Positions 37,970 to 46,646 of a DNA stretch of 64,000 bases are shown in pieces (the stretch's first letter is position 1; every line of letters starts with the position of its first letter). The notes beneath the pieces were generated by a model that made no database searches, had not been told where the DNA came from, and saw only the letters and a list, made by a program, of their open reading frames with translations. The position numbers and the translations under genes are program-made. The stretch comes from CAWDZK01 sp963807005. GTDB taxonomy: Bacteria; Actinomycetota; Actinomycetes; JACCUZ01. The stretch spans positions 62,001-126,000 of the forward strand of contig CAWDZK010000001.1 of the NCBI GenBank assembly GCA_963807005.1. The letters run 5' to 3'.

Positions 37970-39139
37970 GACGCCTACCTCCTCGACGCCGTGCGGACTC
38001 CCTTCGGGCGCTACCGCGGTGGCCTCTCGCGCATTCGCACCGACGACCTCGCCGCGCTGCCGTTGCGGGAGCTGGTTCGCCGAAACCCCGGCCTCGACCC
38101 AGCAGCGATCGACGACGTGGTCTACGGCAACACCAACGGCGCGGGCGAGGAGAACCGCAACGTCGGACGGATGGCTGCGCTGCTCGCTGACCTGCCGGTG
38201 ACCGTCCCCGGCAGCACGGTCAACCGGCTGTGCGCCTCGGGAGGCGAGGCGGTCGTCCAGGCGGCCCGGGCGCTCGCCGTCGGCGACGCGCGGTACGTCG
38301 TCGCGGGCGGGGTCGAGGGCATGAGCCGCGCACCCTATGTGGTGCCGAAGCCGGACGAGGCGCTGCCGAAGTCGATGGCGATGCACCAGACCACGGTCGG
38401 CTGGCGGATGGTCAACCCCACGTTCCCGAGCCACTGGACCGACTCGCTCGGGGAGTGCGCCGAGCGGGTCGCGGCCGAGCTCGGCATCGGCCGCCGGGAG
38501 CAGGACGACTGGGCGCTGCGCAGCCACGAGCGCGCGGCCGAGGCGTGGGACAAGGGGCTGCACGACGACTATGTCATGCAGGTGGACGGCGTTCACCGCG
38601 ACGAGTCGATCCGCCCGGACACCAGCGCCGACCGGCTGGCCGGGCTCGCGCCCGCCTTCACCCCCGACGGCACCGTGACAGCCGGCAACTCCTCGCCGAT
38701 CAACGACGGTGCCATCGCTGTGCTCCTGGGCACGGCCGAGTCGGCTGCCGCGCTCGGCGTCAGCCCGCTCGGCCAGGTGCTGTCCAGCGCCACGGTCGCC
38801 GTCGAGCCGGACCGCTTCTCGCTCGCACCGGTCCCGGCGATCGAGAGGGCGCTGGGGCGGCTCGGCCTCGCGGCGGCCGACGTCGACCTGTGGGAGATCA
38901 ACGAGGCGTTCGCCGCCATGGTGCTCAGCACCTTGCGGGGCTTGCCGGGCCTCGACATCGAGCGGGTGAACCCGCACGGCGGCGCCATCGCGATCGGCCA
39001 CCCTCTCGGTGCCTCGGCACCGCGCGTGGTCGTCGACCTCTGCCGCGAGCTGCGTCGTCGCGGCGGGGGCATCGGCGTGGCCGCCGCGTGCATCGGCGTC
39101 GGCCAGGGGTCCGCGATCGTCTGCAAGGTCGAGGGGTAG
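37967..39139 (+). CDS. Thiolase (acetyl-CoA acyltransferase)
   Basis: Cleaves 3-oxoacyl-CoA with CoA. The 390 aa have the nucleophile cysteine in NRLCASGGEAV (near residue 90), GGAIAIGHPLGASAPR with the catalytic histidine, and the second cysteine in CIGVGQG (the usual glycine is Val here). The N-terminal AVRTPFGRYRGGLS resembles the PcaF/PaaJ beta-ketoadipyl-CoA thiolases, fitting the end of an aromatic pathway. No ribosome site precedes the ATG, which supports leaderless translation. Confidence 0.93.
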   Translation: MDAYLLDAVRTPFGRYRGGLSRIRTDDLAALPLRELVRRNPGLDPAAIDDVVYGNTNGAGEENRNVGRMAALLADLPVTVPGSTVNRLCASGGEAVVQAARALAVGDARYVVAGGVEGMSRAPYVVPKPDEALPKSMAMHQTTVGWRMVNPTFPSHWTDSLGECAERVAAELGIGRREQDDWALRSHERAAEAWDKGLHDDYVMQVDGVHRDESIRPDTSADRLAGLAPAFTPDGTVTAGNSSPINDGAIAVLLGTAESAAALGVSPLGQVLSSATVAVEPDRFSLAPVPAIERALGRLGLAAADVDLWEINEAFAAMVLSTLRGLPGLDIERVNPHGGAIAIGHPLGASAPRVVVDLCRELRRRGGGIGVAAACIGVGQGSAIVCKVEG

Positions 39140-39144
39140 GGCGA

Positions 39145-39939
39145 GTGCGCACCGACGAGTTCACCGACGTCACCTACGAGGTGACCGACGACGTCGCCGT
39201 CATCACCATCAACCGGCCGGACCGCTACAACGCGTTCCGCGGCCGCACCGTCGACGAGCTCATCACCGCGTTCAAGACCGCGTGGGCCGCGAAGGAGGTC
39301 GCGGCCGTCGTGCTGACCGGCGCCGGGGAAAAGGCCTTCTGCGCGGGCGGCGACGTCAAGGAGCGGGCCGAGACGGGCGGCTACGGCGAGACCGAGTGGG
39401 GGACCTTCGAGGTCGAGCGGCTGCACCGCATCATCCGCGACATCCCGAAGCCGGTGATCGCGGCAGTGAACGGCGTCGCCGTCGGCGGTGGCCACGTCCT
39501 GCACGTGCTGTGCGACCTCACGGTCGCCGCCGAGCACGCGCGGTTCGGGCAGAGCGGGCCGAAGGTGGGCTCGTTCGACGCCGGCTTCGGCTCGGCGTAC
39601 CTCGCCCGAGTCGTCGGCGAGAAGCGCGCTCGGCAGATCTGGTTCCTGCTCGAGCTCTTCGACGCCGAGACCGCCGAGCGGTGGGGCCTGGTCAACGAGG
39701 TCGTGCCGCTCGACCAGCTGCTGCCCAAGGCGCTGGAGTGGGGGCGCACGATCGGCTCCTACTCGCCGACCGCCCTGCGCTTCCTCAAGCACTCGTTCAA
39801 CGCCGACACCGACCACATCGGCGGCCTGTCCCATCTGGCCTTCGACGGCCTGGAGGTCTTCGCGGCCAGCGACGAGGGGATGGAGGGAGCACAGGCGTTC
39901 GCCGAGAAGCGGCCGCCGGACTTCCGCCGCTTCCGCTGA
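39145..39939 (+). CDS. Enoyl-CoA hydratase/isomerase family, BadI/MenB-like ring-opening hydrolase candidate
   Basis: Crotonase of 264 aa from GTG. The oxyanion-hole segments are CAGGDVK (66-72) and GVAVGGGHVLH. VGSFDAGFGSAYLARVVGEKRAR (positions 141-163) is the hallmark shared by MenB and BadI (2-ketocyclohexanecarboxyl-CoA hydrolase), with S143 and D145 in the catalytic spacing. LKHSFNADTDHI near the end is BadI-like too. The C-terminal tyrosine expected in those enzymes is not obvious. Five bases after the thiolase stop, it is part of that operon and is the natural candidate for opening the reduced ring. Confidence 0.85.
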   Translation: MRTDEFTDVTYEVTDDVAVITINRPDRYNAFRGRTVDELITAFKTAWAAKEVAAVVLTGAGEKAFCAGGDVKERAETGGYGETEWGTFEVERLHRIIRDIPKPVIAAVNGVAVGGGHVLHVLCDLTVAAEHARFGQSGPKVGSFDAGFGSAYLARVVGEKRARQIWFLLELFDAETAERWGLVNEVVPLDQLLPKALEWGRTIGSYSPTALRFLKHSFNADTDHIGGLSHLAFDGLEVFAASDEGMEGAQAFAEKRPPDFRRFR

Positions 39940-39993
39940 CCGGGCCCACGGGGGACTGCCGGCGGCCGTCGGCCCATCGCTAGAGTCGCCGCC

Positions 39994-40149
39994 ATGACGA
40001 AGTGGGAGTACGCGACGGTGCCGCTGCTTGTGCACGCGACCAAGCAGATCCTGGACACGTGGGGCGAGGACGGCTGGGAGCTGGTGCAGGTCGTCCCGGG
40101 TCCCGGTGGCGGCGACCAGGTCGTGGCCTACCTGAAGAGGCAGAAGTGA
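39994..40149 (+). CDS. Small DUF4177-like protein
   Basis: Protein of 51 aa: MTKWEYATVPLL ... GEDGWELVQVVPG ... VVAYLKRQK. The WEY start and DGWELV core are the DUF4177 pattern. Its stop overlaps the RidA start (GTGA). In mycobacteria the equivalent tiny gene (Rv3678A) lies between RidA and the ArsA pair. Function unknown. It marks the right border where conserved synteny resumes after the accessory block. Confidence 0.85.
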   Translation: MTKWEYATVPLLVHATKQILDTWGEDGWELVQVVPGPGGGDQVVAYLKRQK

Positions 40150-40613
40150 GCAGCCCCGAGGACCGGATCGCCGGACTCGGGCTGACCCTCCCGAGCGACT
40201 CCCCGCCGCTGGCGGCCTACGTGCCGGCGGTCAGGACCGGCAACCTGGTCTTCACGTCGGGTCAGCTGCCGCGGCTCGAGGGCAAGCTGCTCGGCACCGG
40301 GAAGGTCGGCGCCGAGGTCACCGCCGAGGAGGCCAAGGAGCTCGCGAAGGCGTGCATCCTCAACGCCCTGGCCGCGATCCGCGCGGAGGTCGGCGATCTG
40401 TCGAAGGTGCGCCGCGTCGTGAAGGTCGTCGGTTTCGTCGCGAGCGACCCCGGTTTCAGCGACCAGCCCGGTGTGGTGAACGGCGCCAGCGAGCTGCTCG
40501 GTGAGGTCTTCGGCGACCGGGGTGTGCACGCCCGCAGCGCCGTCGGTGTCGCGGTTCTCCCGCTGGACGCACCGGTCGAGGTGGAGCTCGTGGTCGAGGT
40601 CGACCCGGCCTGA
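40146..40613 (+). CDS. RidA family protein (Rv3678c-like)
   Basis: The 155 aa belong to the longer RidA/YjgF subgroup. GLTLPSDSPPLAAYVPAVRTGNLVFTSGQLP opens the protein, with RRVVKVVGFVASDPGFSDQP later and ARSAVGVAVLPLDAPVEVELVVEV at the end, with the usual arginine. It belongs to the housekeeping block, not to the aromatic cluster, as shown by its position beside the DUF4177 gene and the MBL-fold gene. Confidence 0.88.
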   Translation: MSSPEDRIAGLGLTLPSDSPPLAAYVPAVRTGNLVFTSGQLPRLEGKLLGTGKVGAEVTAEEAKELAKACILNALAAIRAEVGDLSKVRRVVKVVGFVASDPGFSDQPGVVNGASELLGEVFGDRGVHARSAVGVAVLPLDAPVEVELVVEVDPA

Positions 40614-40626
40614 GGCGGGCGCGCGG

Positions 40627-41313
40627 CTACCGGGCGCGGGAGCTGCCGCCGTCGACCGCACCTGCGGTGTCGTCGAGGCGGACGTCGGTGGCGGCAGCCA
40701 GGAAGGCGATCTCGAACGCTGCGCCGCTGAGCTGGACTGCCACCTTGCCGAGGTCGGCCGGTGAGGAACCGCTCTGCACGGCGTCCAGGGCGACGCGGAG
40801 GCGTCGGCCGAGCTCGCGTCCGCTGCGCACCGCCTCGAGCTGGAGCATCGCCACGACGTCGGAGGGCAGCCCGAGGCCTAGCAGCGTCCGGGCGACGCCG
40901 ACGACAGTCGCCGGGCTGACCAGCTGGCCGTCGGTGTCCGCCCAGACCAGTCCGGTCTCGGTCAGGTCGTCCGGGGCCTCCGGGAACTGCGCCCGGATCC
41001 GTTCCTCGGAGACAGGGACGGTGGCCGGCATGTCGGCGTCACCGTCGCGGAACCGGCGTCGACGGTCGGCCACGATCGCCGAGTAGCTGCCGGGGTTCTC
41101 GAGCAGTCGCTTGATCGCAGCCAAGGTGAATCCCTCACGCTGCAGCGATCCGATCAGCCGCAGCCGCGCGGCGTGCACGCCGGAGTACATGGCGACCCGC
41201 CCGACGATCACCGGTGGCTCCAGCAGCCCACGCGACTGGTAGGCGCGGATGTTCCGCGGCGTCATGCCCACGGCGTCGCCGAGCTGGCTCACCGTCATGC
41301 CTTCGCGCGTCAT
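40627..41313 (-). CDS. MerR family transcriptional regulator
   Basis: The 228 aa have an N-terminal MerR helix-turn-helix (MTVSQLGDAVGMTPRNIRAYQ, about 6-26) and wing, then LRLIGSLQREGFTLAAIKRLLENP. The C-terminal 110 residues are helical without cysteine ligands, so this is not a metal sensor. An effector cannot be inferred. It converges on RidA. ATG at residue 6 is an equally good start. Confidence 0.85.
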   Translation of the reverse strand: MTREGMTVSQLGDAVGMTPRNIRAYQSRGLLEPPVIVGRVAMYSGVHAARLRLIGSLQREGFTLAAIKRLLENPGSYSAIVADRRRRFRDGDADMPATVPVSEERIRAQFPEAPDDLTETGLVWADTDGQLVSPATVVGVARTLLGLGLPSDVVAMLQLEAVRSGRELGRRLRVALDAVQSGSSPADLGKVAVQLSGAAFEIAFLAAATDVRLDDTAGAVDGGSSRAR

Positions 41314-41432
41314 GTCGTTCCCCCATGACTCCGTAGCGGCATGTTCCGCCGCTGTCCGGGGCGGCCCGCGCTGTTCCGGCCGGTCCCGGACCCGACGGTA
41401 CAGGTGCCCGGGCGCGGCCTAGCATTCCCGTC

Positions 41433-42266
41433 GTGCAGGACGTCCCCCCTTCGTTGCGCGAGCGGGCTCTGGCCCACCTTGCCACCCTGGACGCCGGCGC
41501 GGCCGTCTCGGTCGCATCGGCGCGCGACGCGTCCACGGTGGTGCTGCTGCGCGACGCCGTCGGCGGTCCGGAGGTGTACCTGCTCCGGCGGGCCGGAACG
41601 ATGGCGTTCGCCGCCGGGATGTACGTCTTCCCCGGCGGTTCGGTGGACCCGCGCGACAGCGAGCCCACCGAGGCGTGGGCGGGGCCGTCGCCGGTGACCT
41701 GGGCCGGCTGGCTCGGCTGCGACGAGCCGCTGGCCCGCGCCCTGGTCCGGGCCGCGGTGCGGGAGACGTTCGAGGAGTCCGGGGTGCTGCTCGCCGGCCC
41801 GGACGCCGCCGGGGTGGTCGACGACACGACCGGGGACGACCTGGAGTCAGACCGACTGGCGCTGCTCGACCGGAGCTCGTCGATGGCCGAGATGCTCGAG
41901 CGCAGGGGCCTCGTCCTGCGCACGGACCTGATGCGCCCGTGGGCCCGCTGGATCACCCCTGAGTTCGAGCCGAAGCGGTTCGACACCCGGTTCTTCGTCG
42001 CCGCCGTCCCGCCCGGGCAGCTGCCGCGCGACGTCAGCAGCGAGGCCGACGCGACCGCCTGGCTGTCCGTCCGGGCCGCCGTGGCCGGGCACGACGCCGG
42101 GGAGCTGGCGATGCTCCCACCGACGATCGGGTCGTTGCGGGAGATCGCCGCACACGCGACGGTCGCCGCGGTGCTGGCCGCGCCGCGGGTCGTCCGGCCG
42201 GTGCTGCCGCGCCTGGTGCGGCACGGCGACCGGATCGCGCTCGACGTCGGCACGGGGTCGGGGTGA
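41433..42266 (+). CDS. NUDIX hydrolase family protein
   Basis: The 277 aa contain MYVFPGGSVDPRD (about 69-81) and ALVRAAVRETFEESGVLLA, the NUDIX box split by an insert as in the NUDT19-like/RNA-diphosphatase-type relatives. PWARWITPEFEPKRFDTRFFVA matches CoA-diphosphatase-like NUDT7/19 relatives. It starts at GTG and its stop overlaps the MBL-fold gene (GTGA). Substrate unproven. Confidence 0.82.
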   Translation: MQDVPPSLRERALAHLATLDAGAAVSVASARDASTVVLLRDAVGGPEVYLLRRAGTMAFAAGMYVFPGGSVDPRDSEPTEAWAGPSPVTWAGWLGCDEPLARALVRAAVRETFEESGVLLAGPDAAGVVDDTTGDDLESDRLALLDRSSSMAEMLERRGLVLRTDLMRPWARWITPEFEPKRFDTRFFVAAVPPGQLPRDVSSEADATAWLSVRAAVAGHDAGELAMLPPTIGSLREIAAHATVAAVLAAPRVVRPVLPRLVRHGDRIALDVGTGSG

Positions 42267-43067
42267 GTGCCCCCGGCTCGTCCACGTACGGCGAGCAGGC
42301 CGCGCCGCTGCCGTCCTGGGCGACGCTGGTCCGCGCCGACAACCCCGGCCCGATGACCCTCGAGGGTACGAACACCTACGTGCTGCGGACGACGACCGCG
42401 TCGCAGGCGGTCGTGGTGGACCCGGGTCCGCTGGATCCGGCGCACCTCGCCGCCGTCGTCGCTGTCGGCCCGATCGGGCTGGTCCTGCTCACCCACGGCC
42501 ACCCGGACCACTCCGACGGCGCGCGGCTCCTGCAGGAGATGACCGGCGCGCCGATGGCGGCCGTCGACCCGCGCTTCTGCGTGGGCAACGAGCCGCTCGC
42601 GGCCGGGGCCGTGCTCGGCGGCGTGGCCGGTCTCGAGCTGCGTGTCCTCGCGACTCCCGGTCACACCGGCGACTCCGTGAGCTTCGTGGTCGCCCACGAC
42701 GAGCCGGGGCTGCTCACCGGCGACACCATCCTGGGACGTGGGACCACCGTCGTTGCGCACCCGGACGGGCAGCTCGGGCCCTACCTCCGGTCGCTGGAGG
42801 ACGATCCGCGACCTCGAGCTGCCGCTGACCCTGCTGCCCGGACACGGGCCTGCGGGCGGCGACGCGCGCAGCCGCGCTGAGGCGTACCTGGCGCACCGGG
42901 CGCAGCGGCTGGACCAGGTCCGCGCGGCACTGGCCGCCGGCGACCGCAGCCCGGCAGCGGTCGTACAGCGGGTCTACGCCGACGTCGACCCGGTGCTGTG
43001 GCCGGCGGCCGAGCTGTCGGTGCGGGCCCAGCTGGACTACCTCGCGGCGCAGGACGACGCCGGCTGA
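42263..43067 (+). pseudogene. Metallo-beta-lactamase-fold hydrolase (Rv3677c-like), frameshifted
   Basis: The N-terminal part has NPGPMTLEGTNTYVL and the zinc motif LTHGHPDHSDGA (about 74-85), then ATPGHTGDSVSF and LTGDTILGRG. After PYLRSLE the frame breaks. The remaining typical sequence (TIRDLELPLTLLPGHGPAGG ... RAEAYLAHRAQRLDQV) is in the next frame and ends at 43067. Deleting one G around 42799 restores SLETIRDL. The relatives are LACTB2-like nucleases or hydrolases beside crp in mycobacteria. Confidence 0.8.
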
Positions 43068-43098
43068 CCGGCGTACCGGCGTACCGGCGTACCGGCAG
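43067..43098. repeat. Octanucleotide tandem repeat
   Basis: ACCGGCGT occurs three times in direct succession (43067-43090) followed by ACCGGCAG (43091-43098). It fills the gap between the MBL-fold stop and the acetyltransferase start, 10 bases before the ATG, so copy-number change could alter spacing or the ribosome site. Confidence 0.8.
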
Positions 43099-43108
43099 AA
43101 TCCTTCGC

Positions 43109-43714
43109 ATGCCGGCCACCGACCCCACGATCTCGGTCGTGCCCGCCAACCGGGCCGGCTGCGCGGACCTCGAGACCATCTTCGGCACCCGCGGACCTGC
43201 GTCCCGGTGCCACTGCCAGCGGTACAAGCTGCGTCCGCGGGAGCACTTCGCCGGGTTTCCCGCCGAGGAGCGCGCCCACCGGCTGCGCGAGCAGACCGAC
43301 TGCGGCCATCCGCATGCGGGTAGGACCAGCGGTCTGGTCGCCTACCTCGACGGCGACCCCGTCGGCTGGTGCGCCGTCGAGCCACGCACCGCGTACTCGG
43401 GGCTGCTGCGCAACAGCCGGGTCCCGTGGGCGGACCGGGACGAGGACAAGACCGACGACAGCGTCTGGGCGGTGACCTGCCTGTTCACCCGCGTCGGCTT
43501 CCGCAAGCGGGGCGTCAGCCGCGCCCTCGCGCGGGCCGCCGTCGACCACGCCCGCGGGCTCGGCGCGCGCGCCCTGGAGGCCTACCCGATGACCACCACG
43601 GCCGTCATCGCCGAGGAGCTGCACGTCGGGACCGAGGGCGTGTTCGCCGCGGCCGGGCTCACCCCGGTGGTCCACCCCAGCCCGCGACGTGTCGTGATGC
43701 GGGTCGACTTCTGA
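43109..43714 (+). CDS. GNAT family N-acetyltransferase
   Basis: The 201 aa have the GNAT core: LVAYLDGDPVGWCAVEPRT, then VTCLFTRVGFRKRGVSRALARAAVDHAR (acetyl-CoA loop), and a C-terminal FAAAGLTPV segment. CHCQRYK near residue 34 is characteristic of this actinobacterial subgroup. No clear ribosome site; the octamer repeat precedes it. Substrate unknown. Confidence 0.85.
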   Translation: MPATDPTISVVPANRAGCADLETIFGTRGPASRCHCQRYKLRPREHFAGFPAEERAHRLREQTDCGHPHAGRTSGLVAYLDGDPVGWCAVEPRTAYSGLLRNSRVPWADRDEDKTDDSVWAVTCLFTRVGFRKRGVSRALARAAVDHARGLGARALEAYPMTTTAVIAEELHVGTEGVFAAAGLTPVVHPSPRRVVMRVDF

Positions 43715-43717
43715 GGG

Positions 43718-44440
43718 TCAGCCGGCCCGGCGGCGGAGCCGGTCGAGGTCGAGGATGACCACGCCACGCCCTTCGAGCCGGAGGAAGCCGCGGCCGGCGA
43801 AGTCGGCGAGCGCCTTGTTCACGGTCTCGCGGGAGGCCCCGACGAGCTGGGCCAGCTCCTCCTGGGTGAGGTCGTGCGTGACGCGCAGGCCGTCGTCCGC
43901 CTCGACGCCGAACTTCTTCGCCAGGTCGAGCAGGGCCTTGGCGACCCGCCCCGGGACGTCGCTGAACACGAGGTCGGCCATCGCCTCGTTGGTGCGCCGA
44001 AGCCGGCGGGCCAGCGCGGCCAGCAGCTGGGCGGCGACCTCGGGGTGCTCCGTGAGCCAGGGCTGGAGGTCGGTGTGGCCGAGGCCGCGCAGGGTGGTCT
44101 CGGTGATGGCGCTCGCGGTCGCGGTCCGCGGGCCGGGGTCGAACAGGGACAGCTCTCCGAACATCTCGCCCGGCCCCATGACCGCCAGCAGGTTCTCGCG
44201 GCCGTCGGCCGCGTGGCGGCCGAGCTTGACCTTGCCCTGGAGCACGACGTACAGCCGGTCACCCGGGTCGCCCTCGCGGAACAGCGCCTGCCCACGGGCG
44301 AGGCGGACCTCGGCCATCTGGGAGCGCAGCTCCTGCTGGTGCTCCGGCGCGAGCCCCGCGAACAGAGGGGACCTGCCGAGACCGTCGACCGGGGCGTCCG
44401 CCCCGGTGCCGACCGGCGCTGCTTCTCCCGTGCCGTCCAT
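43718..44440 (-). CDS. crp: Crp/Fnr family cAMP-responsive regulator
   Basis: The 240 aa have a cyclic-nucleotide-binding domain (about 25-140) with GEMFGELSLFDPGPRTATASA, the phosphate-binding cassette. The C-terminal helix-turn-helix is TQEELAQLVGASRETVNKAL. It is the orthologue by position and pattern of mycobacterial Crp (Rv3676) and corynebacterial GlxR, global regulators of carbon metabolism including acs. The N-terminal 20 residues before SPLFAGL are an unconserved extension. Confidence 0.92.
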   Translation of the reverse strand: MDGTGEAAPVGTGADAPVDGLGRSPLFAGLAPEHQQELRSQMAEVRLARGQALFREGDPGDRLYVVLQGKVKLGRHAADGRENLLAVMGPGEMFGELSLFDPGPRTATASAITETTLRGLGHTDLQPWLTEHPEVAAQLLAALARRLRRTNEAMADLVFSDVPGRVAKALLDLAKKFGVEADDGLRVTHDLTQEELAQLVGASRETVNKALADFAGRGFLRLEGRGVVILDLDRLRRRAG

Positions 44441-44536
44441 GCTCTGCCGCCTCCTCGCGACGGGGTGTGCCCCGACTGGCGGCGCTTAGTCTGCCGCACC
44501 CGTGCTCCCGGGCACGCCGTCGGCACCGCGGGAGGG

Positions 44537-45121
44537 TCAGGCGACCCCGGCGCCGCGCGGCAGCGGCAGGGCCCGCAGCGCCAGCGCGGGCTCGTCCCGG
44601 TAGCGGGCGATCAGCTCGCTGGTCGCGTCGTCAAGGCGCTCGTGCAGGCTGCGGCGGTAGGCCGACAGCTCGGCCTCCGCGGTGGCCAGCCGGGCCAGCG
44701 TGGCCGGGTCGTCGTCCTCCACGTCGACCGTCTCCCACAGCGCGGAGAGGTCGGGCAGCGGCGGCAGCTCGGCCGCGTCGTGCACCGGCAGGACGGCCAG
44801 CCGGCGGCTGGACTCCTGGTGGCTGGTCAGGACCGAGCGCAGCTTGCGGCTCGCGGCGTCCGGGTCGGGACCCAGGGCGTCCAGCCGGGCCTGCAGGATG
44901 CGGCGCCAGTAGGAGACGCGGGACTCCTCGGTGATGAGCCCCTGCCGGTAGTCGCGCAGGGCGTCCAGGTCGAGGTGGACGAGGTGGTCGACCCGGACCG
45001 CGGGGCGACGCGCGGACGCCGGACGGCGACCGGACGCTGCTGCGCCGGGCCGGACCACGGCCCGGCCGCGGGAGCGGGCAGGCGCCGTCCCCGAGCCTCC
45101 GGACGCGGTGCTGGTGATCAC
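44537..45121 (-). CDS. rsiG: RsiG-like c-di-GMP-binding anti-sigma factor
   Basis: The 194 aa form two long helices. The first carries the exact RsiG c-di-GMP motif E-x3-S-x2-R-x3-Q-x3-D (E66, S70, R73, Q77, D81). The second carries the same motif with Q replaced by H (E149, S153, R156, H160, D164). In Streptomyces RsiG with c-di-GMP holds the sporulation sigma factor WhiG. A GTG start after AGGAGG is used. WhiG is not in this window, so the partner is inferred. Confidence 0.8.
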   Translation of the reverse strand: MITSTASGGSGTAPARSRGRAVVRPGAAASGRRPASARRPAVRVDHLVHLDLDALRDYRQGLITEESRVSYWRRILQARLDALGPDPDAASRKLRSVLTSHQESSRRLAVLPVHDAAELPPLPDLSALWETVDVEDDDPATLARLATAEAELSAYRRSLHERLDDATSELIARYRDEPALALRALPLPRGAGVA

Positions 45122-45259
45122 GTGTTCCTCCTGGCCGATCCTGCCCGCCGGCGATCTCCGAAGCCGGTTACAGAGCGTGGTCGTCGGGTCGGGGCCGCCC
45201 CTTGAGCACCCGTCACCCGTACGGTCGACGCCCGGTTGGCCGCCCGTACGCTTGCGCGT

Positions 45260-46009
45260 GTGACCGCCAGCCGCGCCGCGAAGTTCGCCGACGAGTCCGC
45301 GGTCGCCCGCACCCGGCGGGCGCGCCGGATCAACCGGGTTCTGCACGAGACCTATCCGGACGCGCACTGCGAGCTGGACTTCAGCACTCCGCTCGAGCTG
45401 GTGGTGGCGACCATCCTGTCCGCGCAGTCGACGGACGTAGGGGTCAACAAGGTCACGCCGGCGGTGTTCGCGCGCTACCCCACGGCCGCCGACTACGCCG
45501 CGGCCGACCGGGCCGAGCTGGAGGAGATGATCCACTCAACCGGCTTCTTCCGCGCCAAGACCAACTCGCTGATCGGGCTGGGCCAGGCGCTGGTCGAGCG
45601 GTACCACGGGGAGGTGCCCGGCCGCCTCGAGGACCTCGTGACCCTGCCCGGCATCGGGCGCAAGACCGCGAACGTGGTCCTCGGCAACGCCTTCGGCGTG
45701 CCGGGCATCACGGTCGACACGCACTTCGGCCGGCTGGCCCGGCGGTTCGGGTGGACCGCCGCCGACGACCCGGTGAAGGTCGAGCACGAGGTCGGCGCGC
45801 TGTTCCCGAAGCGGGACTGGACCATGCTCAGCCACCGGGTGATCTTCCACGGCCGCCGGCTCTGTCACGCCCGCAAGCCGGCCTGCGGGGCCTGCCCGGT
45901 CGCCCGGATGTGCCCCGCCTACGGCGAGGGCGAGCTCGACCCCCGTCAAGGCCGCGGCGCTGGTGAAGTCACCGGCCCAGGTGGCGTCGTCCCGGTGAGG
46001 CCCAGGTGA
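45260..46009 (+). CDS. nth: Endonuclease III
   Basis: Base-excision DNA glycosylase/AP lyase removing oxidised pyrimidines, 249 aa from the GTG at 45260 (a frame start at 45236 adds eight poor residues). The helix-hairpin-helix LPGIGRKTANVVLG holds the catalytic K135, and VDTH holds D153. The 4Fe-4S cysteines follow C-x6-C-x2-C-x5-C in CHARKPACGACPVARMC. The C-terminal tail is longer than in E. coli and of low complexity. Confidence 0.94.
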   Translation: MTASRAAKFADESAVARTRRARRINRVLHETYPDAHCELDFSTPLELVVATILSAQSTDVGVNKVTPAVFARYPTAADYAAADRAELEEMIHSTGFFRAKTNSLIGLGQALVERYHGEVPGRLEDLVTLPGIGRKTANVVLGNAFGVPGITVDTHFGRLARRFGWTAADDPVKVEHEVGALFPKRDWTMLSHRVIFHGRRLCHARKPACGACPVARMCPAYGEGELDPRQGRGAGEVTGPGGVVPVRPR

Positions 46010-46013
46010 CCGA

Positions 46014-46646
46014 GTGACGAGGTCCTGGCACCGGTGGGTGCACCTGCGGACCACCCTGCCGCTGGTCCTCGCGGCGACGGTCGTCGCCGGCTGCGCCGGG
46101 TCCGACGCCGTCCCTGCGCCGCCTGACCCCTCCTCCCGGCCGGCCACGGGAGCGGCGGCCGGCGCGTCGTCGTACCGGCTGCCGTCCTGCCCCGACCTTC
46201 CGCACCGCACCGCCGTGGCGGGCGGGCTGCCGGACCTCCAGCTGCCCTGCCTCGGCACCGGGCCGAAGGTGCGGCTCGCGGACCTGCGCGGCACCCCGAC
46301 GGTGCTCAACGTGTGGGCGGCCTGGTGCCAGATCTGCGCGGAGGAGATGCCGGTGCTGGCGGCCGGGGTGCGCCGGGCCGGCGACCGGGTGCGGTTCTTC
46401 GGTGTGCACTACAAGGCGCCGGCCGCCTACGGCCGGGCGGCGGCCGCCGACTTCGGCGTGGGGTTCCCGTCGGTGCAGGACACCGACGGCGACCGGACCA
46501 CGCTGGCGCTGCGGCCGCTGGCCGGCCCGCCCCAGACGTTCTTCTACGCCGCGGACGGCAGCCTGGCCGGCCGGCACGCCGGAGCCATCACCTCGGAGGC
46601 CGAGCTGGACCAGCTCGTGCAGCGGTACCTCGGCGTGGCCCTGTGA
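46014..46646 (+). CDS. TlpA-like thioredoxin-fold lipoprotein
   Basis: The 210 aa start with a lipoprotein signal (VVAGC, lipidated C27). The thioredoxin-like domain contains WAAWCQICAEE (C105, C108) with an unusual CQIC active site, then FFGVHYK and PQTFFYAADG. It probably acts outside the membrane as a thiol-disulfide protein. It starts 5 bp after nth and its stop overlaps the NUDIX start; position equals Rv3673c. Confidence 0.88.
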   Translation: MTRSWHRWVHLRTTLPLVLAATVVAGCAGSDAVPAPPDPSSRPATGAAAGASSYRLPSCPDLPHRTAVAGGLPDLQLPCLGTGPKVRLADLRGTPTVLNVWAAWCQICAEEMPVLAAGVRRAGDRVRFFGVHYKAPAAYGRAAAADFGVGFPSVQDTDGDRTTLALRPLAGPPQTFFYAADGSLAGRHAGAITSEAELDQLVQRYLGVAL

